Of a stretch of 64,000 bases of DNA, positions 45,225-55,968 are shown one piece after another. Position numbers and translations under genes: made by a program. Position 1 is the stretch's first letter. The number at the start of each line of letters is the position of its first letter. Source of the DNA: Variovorax paradoxus (GTDB lineage: Bacteria; Pseudomonadota; Gammaproteobacteria; Burkholderiales; Burkholderiaceae_C); NCBI RefSeq assembly GCF_029919115.1, contig NZ_CP123990.1:1674001-1738000 (forward strand), given 5' to 3'. The notes beneath the pieces are model-generated. The model was not told where the DNA came from, did no database searches, and saw nothing but the letters and a program-made list of their open reading frames with translations.

Positions 45225-45644
45225 ATGCGAATCACACAAGGCACCTTCTCCTTCCTGCCCGACCTGAGCAACGAGCAGATCAGCCGCCAGGTCGAGTACT
45301 GCCTGGACAAAGGCTGGGCCATCGGCCTCGAATACACCGACGACCCGCATCCGCGCAACACCTTTTGGGAAATGTTCGGCAACCCGATGTTCGACATCAA
45401 GGATGCGGCCGGCGTCATGCTCGAGCTTGCGTCCTGCCGCAAGACTTTTCCGCAGCAGTACATCCGCGTGACGGCGTTCGACTCGACGCACGGCACCGAG
45501 TCGGTCGTGATGTCGTTCATTGTCAACCGGCCTTCGAACGAACCGGGCTTTCGCCTTATTCGCACCGAAGAGCCGGGCCGGACCATCCGCTACAGCATGG
45601 AAAGCTACGCGGCGCAGGCGCGGCCTGAAGGCAGCCGGTACTGA
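45225..45644 (+). CDS. cbbS: Ribulose-bisphosphate carboxylase small subunit, red type
   Basis: This 139-residue small subunit begins [15 protein letters not shown] and has [16 protein letters not shown]. The C-terminal extension after residue 100 ([19 protein letters not shown]) is typical of red-type small subunits. It follows cbbL by 35 bp. Confidence 0.96.
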   Translation: MRITQGTFSFLPDLSNEQISRQVEYCLDKGWAIGLEYTDDPHPRNTFWEMFGNPMFDIKDAAGVMLELASCRKTFPQQYIRVTAFDSTHGTESVVMSFIVNRPSNEPGFRLIRTEEPGRTIRYSMESYAAQARPEGSRY

Positions 45645-45676
45645 GCGGACCACGCCACGCATCGCAAGAGGCACGC

Positions 45677-46606
45677 ATGGACGCCACCGAAACGACCGTC
45701 GCCGCAGCCGTTCCTACGGCGCCGAAACAGCTCTTCGAGTCTTCGGGCGTGAAGGCGCTGCTCGACCATCTCGATGCCGAGCTGATCGGCCTGGCGCCGG
45801 TGAAGGGCCGCATCCGCGACATTGCGGCGCTGCTGTTGATCGACAAGCTGCGGCAGGAGCAGGGGCTGCAGTCGCAGCCGCCTTCGCTGCATATGTCCTT
45901 TACCGGCAACCCGGGCACCGGCAAGACCACGGTGGCCATGCGCATGGCCGAGGTGCTCAAGCAGCTGGGCTACGTGCGCAAGGGCCACCTGGTGGCGGTG
46001 ACGCGCGACGACCTGGTGGGCCAGTTCATCGGCCACACGGCGCCCAAGACCAAGGAAGTGATCAAGAAGGCGATGGGCGGGGTGCTGTTCATCGACGAGG
46101 CCTACTACCTGTACCGGCCCGAGAACGAGCGCGACTACGGGCAGGAGTCGATCGAGATACTGCTGCAGGTGATGGAGAACCAGCGCGACGACCTGGTGGT
46201 GATTCTTGCGGGCTACAAGGACCGCATGGAGACCTTCTTCAGCAGCAACCCGGGCATGGCTTCGCGCATTGCGCACCACATCGATTTTCCGGACTACAGC
46301 GAAGCCGAGCTCATGCAGATTGCGCAGCTCATGCTGGGGCGGCTGAACTACAGCTTCGACGATGGCGCGGCCTCCACCTTTGGGCGGTATGTGAGCCTCC
46401 GGCGCAGGCAGCCGCACTTTGCCAATGCGCGATCGATCCGCAATGCACTCGACCGAATCCGGCTGCGCCACGCCACGCGGCTCTTCGGCAGCGAGAACGC
46501 CTTGACGCGCGAGCAGCTTTGCACGCTCGAGGCGCAGGACATCCTCGCCAGCCGCGTCTTCAACCCGCCGGCAGATTCAACGCCGGCAGAAGGAGCAAGC
46601 AAATGA
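45677..46606 (+). CDS. cbbX: Red-type Rubisco activase CbbX
   Basis: This 309-residue AAA+ protein has Walker [10 protein letters not shown], Walker [14 protein letters not shown] and [16 protein letters not shown]. CbbX remodels inhibited red-type Rubisco by pulling on the CbbL C-terminus and is activated by RuBP. Its presence agrees with a form IC enzyme. The stop overlaps cbbY (ATGA). Confidence 0.95.
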   Translation: MDATETTVAAAVPTAPKQLFESSGVKALLDHLDAELIGLAPVKGRIRDIAALLLIDKLRQEQGLQSQPPSLHMSFTGNPGTGKTTVAMRMAEVLKQLGYVRKGHLVAVTRDDLVGQFIGHTAPKTKEVIKKAMGGVLFIDEAYYLYRPENERDYGQESIEILLQVMENQRDDLVVILAGYKDRMETFFSSNPGMASRIAHHIDFPDYSEAELMQIAQLMLGRLNYSFDDGAASTFGRYVSLRRRQPHFANARSIRNALDRIRLRHATRLFGSENALTREQLCTLEAQDILASRVFNPPADSTPAEGASK

Positions 46607-47406
46607 GCATCGAAGCCCTTGTATTCGACGTGGACGGCACCCTGGCCGACACCGAGGAAGTGCATCGCATGGCCTTCAACCTTGCGTTCGACCAGCTGGG
46701 GCTCGGCTGGCACTGGGAGCAGGCTGACTACCGCTCGCTGCTGGCCGTGACTGGCGGCAAGGAACGCATGAAGGCCTACATCGATTCGCTGCCGCTGGGC
46801 ACAGCCGAGAAAAAGCGCCTGCACGAACGCGTGCCCGAGATCCACGCCGCCAAGACGCAGCACTACACCGACATTGCGCGCCGCGGTGGCATTGCACTGC
46901 GCCCCGGGGTGCTGCGCTTTCTCGAAGAGGCGCAGAGCGCCGGCTTGCGGCTGGCCATCGCCAGCACCACCACCGCAGTCAATATCGACGCGCTGCTGCA
47001 GGCCACGCTGGGACCGCGCGGCCTCACGATGTTCGACGTGATTGCGTGCGGCGACCAGGTGCGCGCAAAGAAGCCGGCCTCCGACATCTACCTGCTGGCG
47101 CTCGAAACGCTGGGCGTGCCGCCCGAGCGCGCCATCGCCATCGAAGATTCGCCCAACGGCTTGCGCTCCGCGCTGGGTGCCGGCCTGTGGACTCTTGTCA
47201 CGCCGACCTTCTGGACCGAAGGCAGCGACTTTCGCGGCGCGGGGCTGGTGCTGCCCGGGCTGGGAGACACCACCGATCCGCTGCCCGGTGAACCTGGCGG
47301 CCAGCTCCAGCGTGCGCCATGGCTCGGAATCGACGAACTGCTGGCCATGGCCTCCACGGCGCCGCAGCTCAATGCGGTGCAGGCGCTCTACCGGGAGGAC
47401 TGTTGA
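46603..47406 (+). CDS. cbbY: CbbY HAD phosphatase
   Basis: This 267-residue HAD hydrolase has motif [15 protein letters not shown] and the late motif [13 protein letters not shown]. CbbY dephosphorylates xylulose-1,5-bisphosphate, a misfire inhibitor of Rubisco. Cap domain and length fit the family. It is coupled to cbbX and ends just before cbbE. Confidence 0.93.
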   Translation: MSIEALVFDVDGTLADTEEVHRMAFNLAFDQLGLGWHWEQADYRSLLAVTGGKERMKAYIDSLPLGTAEKKRLHERVPEIHAAKTQHYTDIARRGGIALRPGVLRFLEEAQSAGLRLAIASTTTAVNIDALLQATLGPRGLTMFDVIACGDQVRAKKPASDIYLLALETLGVPPERAIAIEDSPNGLRSALGAGLWTLVTPTFWTEGSDFRGAGLVLPGLGDTTDPLPGEPGGQLQRAPWLGIDELLAMASTAPQLNAVQALYREDC

Positions 47407-47407
47407 C

Positions 47408-48133
47408 ATGCAGAACCCGAAAACCGCTCCGCCGCGATCCGGCCAGCCGATGCGCATTGCGCCCAGCCTGCTGTCCGCCAAATTCGCACGGCTGGGCGAA
47501 GAGGTGTCGGCGGTCATCGAGGCCGGCGCCGACCTGATCCATTTCGATGTCATGGACAACCACTATGTACCGAATCTGACAATCGGGCCGCTGGTGTGCG
47601 AGGCCATCAAGCCCTACGCGACGGTGCCGATCGACGTGCACCTGATGGTCAAGCCGGTCGATGCGCTGATCCCCATGTTCGCGGAGGCGGGCGCCTCGAT
47701 CATCTCTTTTCACCCCGAAGCCACCGAGCACATCGACCGCACGATCCGCCTCATCACGGCCAGCGGCTGCAAGGCCGGGCTGGTGCTCAACCCCGCCACG
47801 CCGCTGCAGGGGCTCGACCATGTGCTGGACCAGCTCGACCTGGTGCTGCTGATGTCGGTCAACCCCGGTTTCGGCGGGCAGAGTTTCATCGAGAGCGTGC
47901 TGCCGAAGATCGAGGCGGTGCGCCGACGCATCGATGCGAGCGGGCGCGACATCTGGCTTGAGGTGGACGGCGGCGTGAAGCCCGGCAACGCGGCGCGCAT
48001 TGGCGCAGCGGGTGCCGACACGCTGGTGGCGGGCTCGGCTGTCTTCAGCGGCGGCCGCTACCGCGATGCCATCGACGCAATCCGCAGCCAGGCGCTGCAG
48101 GGACGGCATGCCATGGAAGGGTGTCCCGCATGA
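47408..48133 (+). CDS. cbbE: Ribulose-phosphate 3-epimerase
   Basis: This 241-residue TIM-barrel enzyme has [34 protein letters not shown] and [10 protein letters not shown], all standard Rpe motifs. It interconverts xylulose-5-P and ribulose-5-P in the Calvin and pentose phosphate pathways. The ATG at 47408 directly follows the cbbY stop; a later Met precedes the core RIAPSLL. Confidence 0.95.
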   Translation: MQNPKTAPPRSGQPMRIAPSLLSAKFARLGEEVSAVIEAGADLIHFDVMDNHYVPNLTIGPLVCEAIKPYATVPIDVHLMVKPVDALIPMFAEAGASIISFHPEATEHIDRTIRLITASGCKAGLVLNPATPLQGLDHVLDQLDLVLLMSVNPGFGGQSFIESVLPKIEAVRRRIDASGRDIWLEVDGGVKPGNAARIGAAGADTLVAGSAVFSGGRYRDAIDAIRSQALQGRHAMEGCPA

Positions 48134-48858
48134 CGAAAGACCTGCGCGCCATCGACGCCATTGCCTTCGACCTGGACGGCACGCTGGTCGACAGTGCGCC
48201 CGACATTCGCGAGGCGCTGAACGCCGCGCTCCAGCAGGAAGGGCTGGCCCGCTTCGACCTGGACACCGTGCGCGCGTGGATCGGCGACGGGCCCGATGCG
48301 CTCATTCTGCAGGCGCTGCGCCGGCAAGGCGTGCCGGGCGACGAGGCACTGCGCTTGCGGCTGCGCGCCGCGTTCGATGCCGTGACGCTGGCGGCGCCAT
48401 TGCAGTTCGGCGGCGTGTTCGAAGGCATTGCGGAACTGGTTGCCGGGCTGCGCCGCGCGCTGCCGATGGTGGTGGTGACCAACAAGCCGACGCCGCTGGC
48501 ACGCGCCGTGCTGGATGCAGCGGGTCTGCTGCCGGCGATGGCGGGGGTCTACGGCGCCGACGCCGCGGCGCAGCGCAAGCCCGCGCCTTTCCTGTTGCAG
48601 GCCGCGGCGCGCCAGTTGGGTGTGGAACCCGCGCGGCTGCTGATGGTGGGCGACGGTCCGGCCGACCTGCTGGCGGCGCATGCGGCGGGTTGTCCGGCGG
48701 CGCTGGTGGCGTGGGGCTATGGCGGCCACGCGGCGGCGGCCGGCGCAGCGCCAGCCTGGCGCGTTGCCACGCCGCAGCAGCTGCTGTTGACGGTGCGCGA
48801 GTCGCGCCCCGTGCGCCGCGATGAAGAAACGACGACGACGGCAACGACCAGAGTTTGA
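48130..48858 (+). CDS. cbbZ: Phosphoglycolate phosphatase
   Basis: This 242-residue HAD phosphatase has [21 protein letters not shown] and [12 protein letters not shown]. It removes 2-phosphoglycolate made by Rubisco oxygenation. I chose ATG 48130, which overlaps the cbbE stop (ATGA); a GTG at 48121 is the alternative. The C-terminal tail (a threonine-rich run) is unusual and probably disordered. Confidence 0.93.
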   Translation: MTKDLRAIDAIAFDLDGTLVDSAPDIREALNAALQQEGLARFDLDTVRAWIGDGPDALILQALRRQGVPGDEALRLRLRAAFDAVTLAAPLQFGGVFEGIAELVAGLRRALPMVVVTNKPTPLARAVLDAAGLLPAMAGVYGADAAAQRKPAPFLLQAAARQLGVEPARLLMVGDGPADLLAAHAAGCPAALVAWGYGGHAAAAGAAPAWRVATPQQLLLTVRESRPVRRDEETTTTATTRV

Positions 48859-48878
48859 AAATCCAACAGGAGACGATC

Positions 48879-49952
48879 ATGCCCATTGCAGGCAAGGCCA
48901 CGCTGACCCAGTACATCATCGAGGAGCGCCGCCGCCACCCCGGTGCCACGGGCGCGCTCAACGCGCTCATCACCGACGTCTCGCTGGCTTGCAAGGCAAT
49001 CTCGCGCAAGGTGGCGCTCGGCGCGCTGGGCGATGTGCTGGGCAGCGCCCGCACGCAGAACGTGCAGGGCGAGGAACAGAAGACGCTCGACGTGCTGAGC
49101 AACGACATGTTCCTGCGCGCCAACGAATGGGGCGGCCACGTGGCGGGCATGGTCTCGGAAGAGATGGAAGAGCCCTACCTTCCGCCGCAGCAGTACCCGC
49201 GCGGCAAGTACCTGCTGCTGTTCGATCCGCTCGATGGCTCGTCGAACATCGATGTGAACGTGGCGGTGGGCAGCATCTTCTCGATACTGCGCGCGCCGAC
49301 GCTCGATGCCGATGCAAAGCCCGAAGACTTTTTGCAGCCGGGCACGGAGCAGGTGGGCGCCGGTTATGCGATCTACGGCCCTTCGACCATGCTGGTGCTC
49401 ACGCTGGGCAACGGCACGCATGCGTTCACGCTCGACCCGCAGCTGGGCGAATGGGTGCTGAGCCATCCGAACCTGAGCATTCCGCGGCAGACCAGCGAAT
49501 TTGCAATCAACGCGTCGAACAGCCGCTTCTGGGAGCCGGCGGTGAAGCGCTACGTGGATGAGTGCCTGGCCGGCAGAGAGGGGCCGCGCGGCATCGACTT
49601 CAACATGCGGTGGATTGCCTCGCTGGTGGCCGAGACGCATCGCATCCTGATGCGCGGCGGCGTCTTCATGTACCCGCGCGACAGCAAGGAATCGGGCCGC
49701 GACGGGCGCCTGCGGCTGCTGTACGAGGCCAACCCGATTTCATTCTTGATCGAGCAGGCCGGCGGCATGGCCAGCACCGGACGGCGGCGGCTGATGGCGG
49801 TGGAGCCGGAGTCGATTCACCAGCGCATCGGTTTCGTCTTCGGCTCGTCGGAAGAGGTGGCGCGCGTGGAGGCCTACCACAGCGAAGACCCGCAGGACAC
49901 CTACCAGGCGCCGCTCTTCGGCAAGCGCGGACTCTTTGCGACCGCTGCCTGA
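48879..49952 (+). CDS. cbbF: Class I fructose-1,6-bisphosphatase
   Basis: This 357-residue enzyme has the metal-site motif [14 protein letters not shown] and the C-terminal [15 protein letters not shown]. It hydrolyses fructose-1,6-bisphosphate (and may act on sedoheptulose bisphosphate) in RuBP regeneration. The ATG at 48879 has the ribosome site CAGGAGA and matches the family N-terminus; an upstream TTG at 48855 is less likely. Confidence 0.94.
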   Translation: MPIAGKATLTQYIIEERRRHPGATGALNALITDVSLACKAISRKVALGALGDVLGSARTQNVQGEEQKTLDVLSNDMFLRANEWGGHVAGMVSEEMEEPYLPPQQYPRGKYLLLFDPLDGSSNIDVNVAVGSIFSILRAPTLDADAKPEDFLQPGTEQVGAGYAIYGPSTMLVLTLGNGTHAFTLDPQLGEWVLSHPNLSIPRQTSEFAINASNSRFWEPAVKRYVDECLAGREGPRGIDFNMRWIASLVAETHRILMRGGVFMYPRDSKESGRDGRLRLLYEANPISFLIEQAGGMASTGRRRLMAVEPESIHQRIGFVFGSSEEVARVEAYHSEDPQDTYQAPLFGKRGLFATAA

Positions 49953-50004
49953 GCAGTTGCAGAGCGGTTGCGGCACACAGCTTTTTTATCTCCCCAAGGC
50001 CACC

Positions 50005-50883
50005 ATGTCAGCCAAACATCCCATCGTTGCCATTACCGGCTCGTCCGGCGCGGGCACCACGTCCGTCACGCGAACCTTCGAAAACATCTTTCGGCGCGAG
50101 AGCGTCAAGGCGGCCATTGTGGAAGGCGACAGCTTTCACCGCTACGACCGCAATTCAATGAAGGTGGCCATGGCCGAAGCCGAGGCCGCGGGCAATCGCA
50201 ACTTCAGCCACTTCGGCGAAGACGCGAACCTGTTCGCGGAACTGGAGGCGCTGTTTCGCGACTACGGCGAATGCGGCGCCGGCCGCAGCCGCAAGTACCT
50301 GCACGACGCGCAGGAAGCCGCGCCCTACAAGCAGGAGCCCGGCACCTTCACCGAATGGGAAACGCTGCCCGCCAGCGAGCTGCTGTTCTACGAAGGGCTG
50401 CACGGCGGCGTGACGACGGAGAAGGTCGACATTGCGCGCCATGTGGACCTGCTGATCGGCGTGGTGCCGGTGATCAACCTCGAGTGGATCCAGAAGCTCC
50501 ACCGCGACAAGAATACGCGCGGCTATTCGACCGAGGCCGTGACCGATGTGATTCTCAGGCGCATGAACGAATATGTGCACTACATCTGCCCGCAGTTCAC
50601 GCGCACGCACATCAACTTTCAGCGCGTGCCGGTAGTCGACACCTCCGACCCGTTCATTGCGCGAACTATTCCAAGCCCGGACGAAAGCCTGGTGGTGATC
50701 CGCTTCGCCAACCCGATCGGCTTCGACTTTCCATACTTGCTGAGCATGCTGCACGACTCGTTCATGTCGCGCGCCAACACGCTGGTGGTGCCGGGCGGAA
50801 AGATGGAGCTGGCCATGCAGCTGATCTTCACGCCGATGATCCTGCGCCTGATGGAGCGCCGCAAGAAGGCCTATGCGATCTGA
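50005..50883 (+). CDS. cbbP: Phosphoribulokinase
   Basis: This 292-residue bacterial-type phosphoribulokinase has P-loop GSSGAGTTSVTR, then GDSFHRYDRNSMK and YEGLHGG. It makes RuBP from ribulose-5-phosphate and ATP, the committing step with Rubisco. It follows cbbF by 52 bp on the same strand. Confidence 0.95.
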   Translation: MSAKHPIVAITGSSGAGTTSVTRTFENIFRRESVKAAIVEGDSFHRYDRNSMKVAMAEAEAAGNRNFSHFGEDANLFAELEALFRDYGECGAGRSRKYLHDAQEAAPYKQEPGTFTEWETLPASELLFYEGLHGGVTTEKVDIARHVDLLIGVVPVINLEWIQKLHRDKNTRGYSTEAVTDVILRRMNEYVHYICPQFTRTHINFQRVPVVDTSDPFIARTIPSPDESLVVIRFANPIGFDFPYLLSMLHDSFMSRANTLVVPGGKMELAMQLIFTPMILRLMERRKKAYAI

Positions 50884-50935
50884 CGCGCCGCGCCCTGCCT
50901 GCACACCGCACAAAACTCTCACCAGGATATTCGGC

Positions 50936-52969
50936 ATGACGATTGAAGACCTTGCCTTGCGCACGCAGTGCGCCAACGCCATTCGCGCGCTGGCCATGGA
51001 CGCCGTGCAAGCCGCCAATTCGGGCCACCCCGGCATGCCGATGGGCATGGCCGACATCGCGGAGGCGCTGTGGCGCCACCGGCTGCGGCACGACCCGGCC
51101 AACCCGCGCTGGATGAACCGCGACCGCTTCGTGGTTTCCAACGGCCACGGCTCGATGCTGCTGTATGCGCTGCTGCACCTGAGCGGCTATGCGCTGCCGA
51201 TGGAGGAGCTTCGGCGCTTTCGGCAGTTGCATTCGCGCACGCCGGGGCACCCGGAGTTTGGGCTTACGCCCGGCGTTGAAACCACCACTGGGCCGCTGGG
51301 GCAGGGCATCAGCAACGCAGTGGGCATGGCCCTGGCCGAGAAGCTGCTGGCCGAAGAATTCAACCGGCCCGGCCATGAGGTGATCGACCACCGCACCTAT
51401 GTGTTCCTGGGTGACGGATGCCTGATGGAAGGCATCAGCCACGAGGCATGCTCGCTCGCGGGCACATGGCGGCTCCACAAGCTGGTGGCTTTCTATGACG
51501 ACAACGGCATCTCGATCGATGGCGAAGTCGGCGGCTGGTTCAGCGACGACACGCCGGGCCGCTTCGAGGCCTACGGCTGGACGGTGCTGCGCAATGTCGA
51601 CGGCCACGATGCCGCCGCGCTCGACGCGGCCATTGCGGCGGCCACCGCGGCGGACCGGCCGGTGCTGGTGTGCTGCAAGACGCGCATCGGCCACGGCTCG
51701 CCGAACCGCGCCGGCACGGCCAAGGCGCATGGCGAAGCATTGGGCGATGCAGAAATAGCGCTGACGCGGGAAGCGCTCGGCTGGAGCGCCGCGCCCTTCG
51801 AGGTACCGCATGCGGTTGCCCAGGCCTGGTCGGCGCGCGAGAAGGGCGCCGCATTGCACCAAGCGTGGCAAGAGCGCTTTGCGGCCTATGCGCACGAGCA
51901 CCCGGTGCTCGCGCGCGAGCTGCTGCGGCGCCACCGCACCGATGCGCCGCTCACCGCGCAGGTCGAAGACGCATTGGCTTCGGCCGCGGCCGGTGCGGAA
52001 CAGCGCAAGGCATCGGTCGCCACGCGCAAGGCCTCGCAGCAGGTGCTCGACGAGGTCGGCCCCGCCATGCCGGAGCTCATCGGCGGCTCGGCCGACCTGA
52101 CCGGATCGAACCTCACGGACTGGAAAGGCCACCGAGCGCTCAAGGGCTCAGGCACAGGCAACCATGTGCACTACGGCGTGCGCGAGTTCGGCATGGCGGC
52201 CATCATGAACGGGCTCGCGCTGCACGGCGGCTTTCGTCCGTTCGGCGGCACCTTCTTGACCTTTTCCGACTACGCGCGCAATGGCGTGCGCATGTCGGCG
52301 CTGATGAAGCTGCCGGTCATCTATGTTTTCACGCACGACTCCATCGGCCTTGGCGAAGACGGGCCGACGCACCAGCCGGTGGAGCATGCATCGAGCCTGC
52401 GGCTGATTCCCGATGTCGATGTCTGGCGGCCTGCGGATGCCACCGAAACCGCGGTGGCCTGGCGCGAGTCGCTGCGCCGCATGGACGGGCCGAGCTGCCT
52501 GCTTCTCACCCGCCAGGCGCTGCCGCATGCGGGTGAAGACAGCGCACGGATCGAATCGATTGCGCGCGGCGCCTACGTGCTGCGGCGCCCGCAATCGGAA
52601 TGCGTGGCCTTGCTGGCAAGCGGCTCCGAGGTCGGCGTGGCGCTGGCCGCCGCGGCATTGCTGGCAAAGGAGGGTGTTGAAGCCCGCGTGATCTCAGTGC
52701 CGTGCATGGACGTGTTCGAGCGCCAGGACGCCGCGTGGCGCCATGCGGTCATTCCGCGCCACCTGCCGCGGCTGGCGGTGGAGGCCGGCAGCACCGGCCT
52801 GTGGTGGAAGTTCGTCGGCGAATACGGCGACGTGGTCGGGCTCGACCGCTTCGGCGAATCGGCCCCGGCCGGCGACCTGTTCAAGCTGTTCGGCCTGACC
52901 GCGGAGGTGGTGGCCGAGCGTGCGCGCCGCCTGCTGGCCGCCGAGGCCCTGCAGGACGACCGCCGCTGA
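50936..52969 (+). CDS. cbbT: Transketolase
   Basis: This 677-residue ThDP enzyme has NSGHPGMPMGMADIAEAL, the ThDP motif GDGCLMEGISHEA (with DDNGISIDG) and the pyrimidine-domain HDSIGLGEDGPTHQP. It shuffles C2 units in the Calvin cycle. The length is normal. It is preceded by a 52-bp gap after cbbP and followed by cbbA. Confidence 0.95.
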   Translation: MTIEDLALRTQCANAIRALAMDAVQAANSGHPGMPMGMADIAEALWRHRLRHDPANPRWMNRDRFVVSNGHGSMLLYALLHLSGYALPMEELRRFRQLHSRTPGHPEFGLTPGVETTTGPLGQGISNAVGMALAEKLLAEEFNRPGHEVIDHRTYVFLGDGCLMEGISHEACSLAGTWRLHKLVAFYDDNGISIDGEVGGWFSDDTPGRFEAYGWTVLRNVDGHDAAALDAAIAAATAADRPVLVCCKTRIGHGSPNRAGTAKAHGEALGDAEIALTREALGWSAAPFEVPHAVAQAWSAREKGAALHQAWQERFAAYAHEHPVLARELLRRHRTDAPLTAQVEDALASAAAGAEQRKASVATRKASQQVLDEVGPAMPELIGGSADLTGSNLTDWKGHRALKGSGTGNHVHYGVREFGMAAIMNGLALHGGFRPFGGTFLTFSDYARNGVRMSALMKLPVIYVFTHDSIGLGEDGPTHQPVEHASSLRLIPDVDVWRPADATETAVAWRESLRRMDGPSCLLLTRQALPHAGEDSARIESIARGAYVLRRPQSECVALLASGSEVGVALAAAALLAKEGVEARVISVPCMDVFERQDAAWRHAVIPRHLPRLAVEAGSTGLWWKFVGEYGDVVGLDRFGESAPAGDLFKLFGLTAEVVAERARRLLAAEALQDDRR

Positions 52970-53008
52970 CCTCATCCATTTGATTCCCCACATCCACAGG
53001 AGCTTTCC

Positions 53009-54022
53009 ATGGCCATGATTTCGCTGCGTCAGCTGCTCGACCACGCGGCCGAGCACCAGTACGGCGTGCCGGCGTTCAACGTCAACAACCTGGAGCAGAT
53101 CCAGGCCATCATGCAGGCCGCAAAAAAGACCGACAGCCCGGTCATCCTGCAGGCCTCGGCCGGTGCGCGCAAATACGCGGGAGAGCCGTTCCTGCGCAAG
53201 ATGGTCGAAGCGGCGGTGGAGATGTACCCGGAGATCCCGATCGTGATGCACCAGGACCACGGCGCCAGCCCCTCGATGTGCATGCAGGCCATCCGTTCGG
53301 GCTTTACCAGCGTGATGATGGATGGCTCGCTGATGGAGGACGCCAAGACCCCGGCAAGCTACGACTACAACGTAGGCGTGACACGCCGCGTGGTCGAAAT
53401 GGCGCACGCGGTCGGCGTCTCGGTAGAGGGCGAGCTGGGCTGCCTGGGGTCGCTGGAGTCGGGCATGGCGGGCGAGGAAGACGGCAGCGGCGCCGAAGGC
53501 GTGCTTTCGCACGACCAGTTGCTGACCGATCCCCAGCAGGCGGCCGACTTCGTCTCGCGCACCGGGGTGGATGCATTGGCCATTGCCATCGGCACCTCGC
53601 ACGGCGCCTACAAGTTCAGCCGCAAGCCGACGGGCGACATTCTTGCAATCGACCGCATCAAGGACATTCACGCGCGCATTCCGAAGACGCACCTGGTGAT
53701 GCACGGCTCTTCTTCCGTGCCGCAGGAATGGCTGGCCGTGATCCGCGAATACGGCGGCGAGATCAAGGAAACCTACGGCGTGCCGGTGGAAGAAATACAG
53801 GAAGGCATTCGGCACGGCGTGCGCAAGGTCAACATCGACACCGACATCCGCCTGGCCATGACGGGCGCCATGCGCCGTGCCATGGGCAGCGACCGCAGCG
53901 AATTCGATCCGCGCAAGTTCCTGAAGGAGGCGACCGCGGCCGCGCGCGACCTGTGCATCGACCGGTTCCAGGCCTTCGGTGCCGCCGGCATGGCGGGCAG
54001 GATCAAGCCGGCGGCGCTGTAG
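53009..54022 (+). CDS. cbbA: Class II fructose-bisphosphate aldolase
   Basis: This 337-residue zinc aldolase has [21 protein letters not shown] with the zinc histidines, [10 protein letters not shown] and [10 protein letters not shown]. It makes fructose and sedoheptulose bisphosphates in the Calvin cycle. The ribosome site AGGAG lies upstream of the ATG. It closes the operon and converges on the tannase-like gene with a 6-bp gap and no obvious terminator. Confidence 0.95.
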   Translation: MAMISLRQLLDHAAEHQYGVPAFNVNNLEQIQAIMQAAKKTDSPVILQASAGARKYAGEPFLRKMVEAAVEMYPEIPIVMHQDHGASPSMCMQAIRSGFTSVMMDGSLMEDAKTPASYDYNVGVTRRVVEMAHAVGVSVEGELGCLGSLESGMAGEEDGSGAEGVLSHDQLLTDPQQAADFVSRTGVDALAIAIGTSHGAYKFSRKPTGDILAIDRIKDIHARIPKTHLVMHGSSSVPQEWLAVIREYGGEIKETYGVPVEEIQEGIRHGVRKVNIDTDIRLAMTGAMRRAMGSDRSEFDPRKFLKEATAAARDLCIDRFQAFGAAGMAGRIKPAAL

Positions 54023-54028
54023 CGTTGC

Positions 54029-55795
54029 CTAGCGGCAGACGAAGCTCGCGGCCGACTCGAGGCTGCCGCCCATGTAGGCCGCAATCTTGGGGTAGGGGCA
54101 CAGCGGCCGGGTGCGCGCGGGCGACCAGTTGGCGGGCAGCTCGGCATTGACCACGTTGGCGCCCGCTCCGCGCCCGGTGGCAACAACGGCGGCCGGAGCC
54201 TTGCCCTGTTCGACCCATGCCACCAGCGGCGTGAGCATGTCGAACTGGTCGGTGGACGGGCCGCCGCCGCAATGGTTCATGCCGGGCACGGGAAAGAAGC
54301 GTGCAAAGCCCGACGCATCGCCGCCGTTGGCCGCACGCAGCTGCTCGTACCAGCGGGTGGTGTCGTCCGACGAGAACACCGCATCGCTGGTGCCGTGGTA
54401 GACCATGAGCTTGCTGCCGCGGTCGCGAAGCACCGAGAGGTTGGCTGGGTTGGGCGGCGTCATGAAGGAGATCGACGATTCCGTGTAGAGCGCGGTGGTG
54501 GCAAAGATGCTCGGCGCATCGGTGTCCATGCTGAAGCCGAGCGCGAAATCGATTCCCGGTGGGCGGCTCGTCCCGAGCGGCGGGCTGCTGAAGACGAAGC
54601 CGACCGCGGCCGTATCGAGGTTTTGCGAGTTCGAGAATTCCCATTGCCGCCAGTCCGCACCCTTGATGCCCGCATCGAACGGAAAGCCGCTGTAGAGCGC
54701 GGCGCCGGCGGTGTTGCGTGCGCCGGCAAAGATGTTGCCGAGCACCTCTTTCTGCGTCGTCGTGAGGCAACTGCCATTGCGCGTTGCTGCGCATGTAGGC
54801 ACGTCGGCAGCAAGGTCGAAGGCCTGCTTGCACATCTGCACGTCCGCGACGATTCCGTCCGTTGCGCCGTCGAGGGCATCGCACCGTGCAAGCACCGCGT
54901 TGGCCACCGTGCTCATCTCTGCCGGGGTAAAGGCGGTCTGCAGGTCCGGCTTGCCGGCCGGCGTGTTGGCGGTGGTAACCCGTGCATATTGCTGAACGCC
55001 GTACAGCTGGGCCACCGCGGCCTTCGGCAGGTTGAAGCCGGGGTTGCCTGCCAGGATGCCGTCGTACTGGTTGGCAAAGCGCGCAGCGGCCACCATGGCG
55101 TGGCGCCCGCCGTTGGAGCAGCCTCCGAAGTAGGAACGATCGGGTGCGCGGCCATAGGCCTTGGCAATGAGGTTCTTGGCCATGGGCGTGAGCTGCGCGA
55201 CCGCGTTGTAGCCGTAGTCGAGCCGCGCCTGCGGATCGAGCCCGAAGGTCGGTATCTGCGCGCCCGAATGCCCCGCATCGGAACTGATGACCGCAAAACC
55301 CATGTGCAGCGCGGTGGTGGTAGGTGCGCCGCCGCCAACACCGCCAGTGGCCCGCGCCACATTGCCGTCGAGCCCGCCGTTGGCCTGGTAGAAGAAGCGG
55401 CCGTTCCAGTTGACGGGCAGGCGCATCTCGAAGCCGATGGCGTAGGTCTTGCCGTCGACGCTGCTGGTGCGCTGGTTCATCTGGCCCTGCACAAGGCAGT
55501 GCTCCGGCGCGGGCGTGGCCACGCCGGCCACGGTGAGCGTGCCCGCGGGCACGGAAGCCACGCTGGTGTAGACGGTGCTGCCGAATGCCGCCTTGCTCGC
55601 AAGATCGGTACACGACTGCAGCGTGCCCGGGCGCGCTTCGGTTGGTGGGGAGCCGCCGGTGGAGGGCGTGGATGGAATGAACGGAAAGGCGCCTCCGCCG
55701 CCCCCACCGCCACCCCCGCCGCACGCCGCCATCAGCGACGCCGCGGCAAGGGCCGCCCACGAGGGACGGAACGAAGAGAACACGGTTTCAACCAT
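54029..55795 (-). CDS. Tannase/feruloyl esterase-family lipoprotein
   Basis: This 588-residue secreted esterase has a lipoprotein-type signal ending SLMAAC and then a run of ten glycines before the mature domain. The catalytic elbow YFGGCSNGGRHA contains the CS-D-HC style serine site of tannases, and GMNHCGGGPSTDQFD carries the His. It probably cleaves aromatic esters from plant material at the cell envelope. It is not part of the methylotrophy set. Confidence 0.87.
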   Translation of the reverse strand: MVETVFSSFRPSWAALAAASLMAACGGGGGGGGGGAFPFIPSTPSTGGSPPTEARPGTLQSCTDLASKAAFGSTVYTSVASVPAGTLTVAGVATPAPEHCLVQGQMNQRTSSVDGKTYAIGFEMRLPVNWNGRFFYQANGGLDGNVARATGGVGGGAPTTTALHMGFAVISSDAGHSGAQIPTFGLDPQARLDYGYNAVAQLTPMAKNLIAKAYGRAPDRSYFGGCSNGGRHAMVAAARFANQYDGILAGNPGFNLPKAAVAQLYGVQQYARVTTANTPAGKPDLQTAFTPAEMSTVANAVLARCDALDGATDGIVADVQMCKQAFDLAADVPTCAATRNGSCLTTTQKEVLGNIFAGARNTAGAALYSGFPFDAGIKGADWRQWEFSNSQNLDTAAVGFVFSSPPLGTSRPPGIDFALGFSMDTDAPSIFATTALYTESSISFMTPPNPANLSVLRDRGSKLMVYHGTSDAVFSSDDTTRWYEQLRAANGGDASGFARFFPVPGMNHCGGGPSTDQFDMLTPLVAWVEQGKAPAAVVATGRGAGANVVNAELPANWSPARTRPLCPYPKIAAYMGGSLESAASFVCR

Positions 55796-55968
55796 GGCTG
55801 TCTCCTTCAGCCGGGGCGGCCCGGCGCGTTGATAAGGTTATTTCAAGTAATCAATATAGTTTTGTTTGATAACTAAAAAATAGGGCAAACCCTTGCGGCT
55901 TGCGGCATGGCAGACTTCGAGCACATCCCAAACCTTCCTGGCGGGACTGCCGCAACGAAAGAACGCCG

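Noticed and set aside
54003..55760. Second long minus-strand frame overlapping the tannase-like gene
   Set aside because: Out-of-frame shadow; the other frame has a lipobox, catalytic motif and normal composition.
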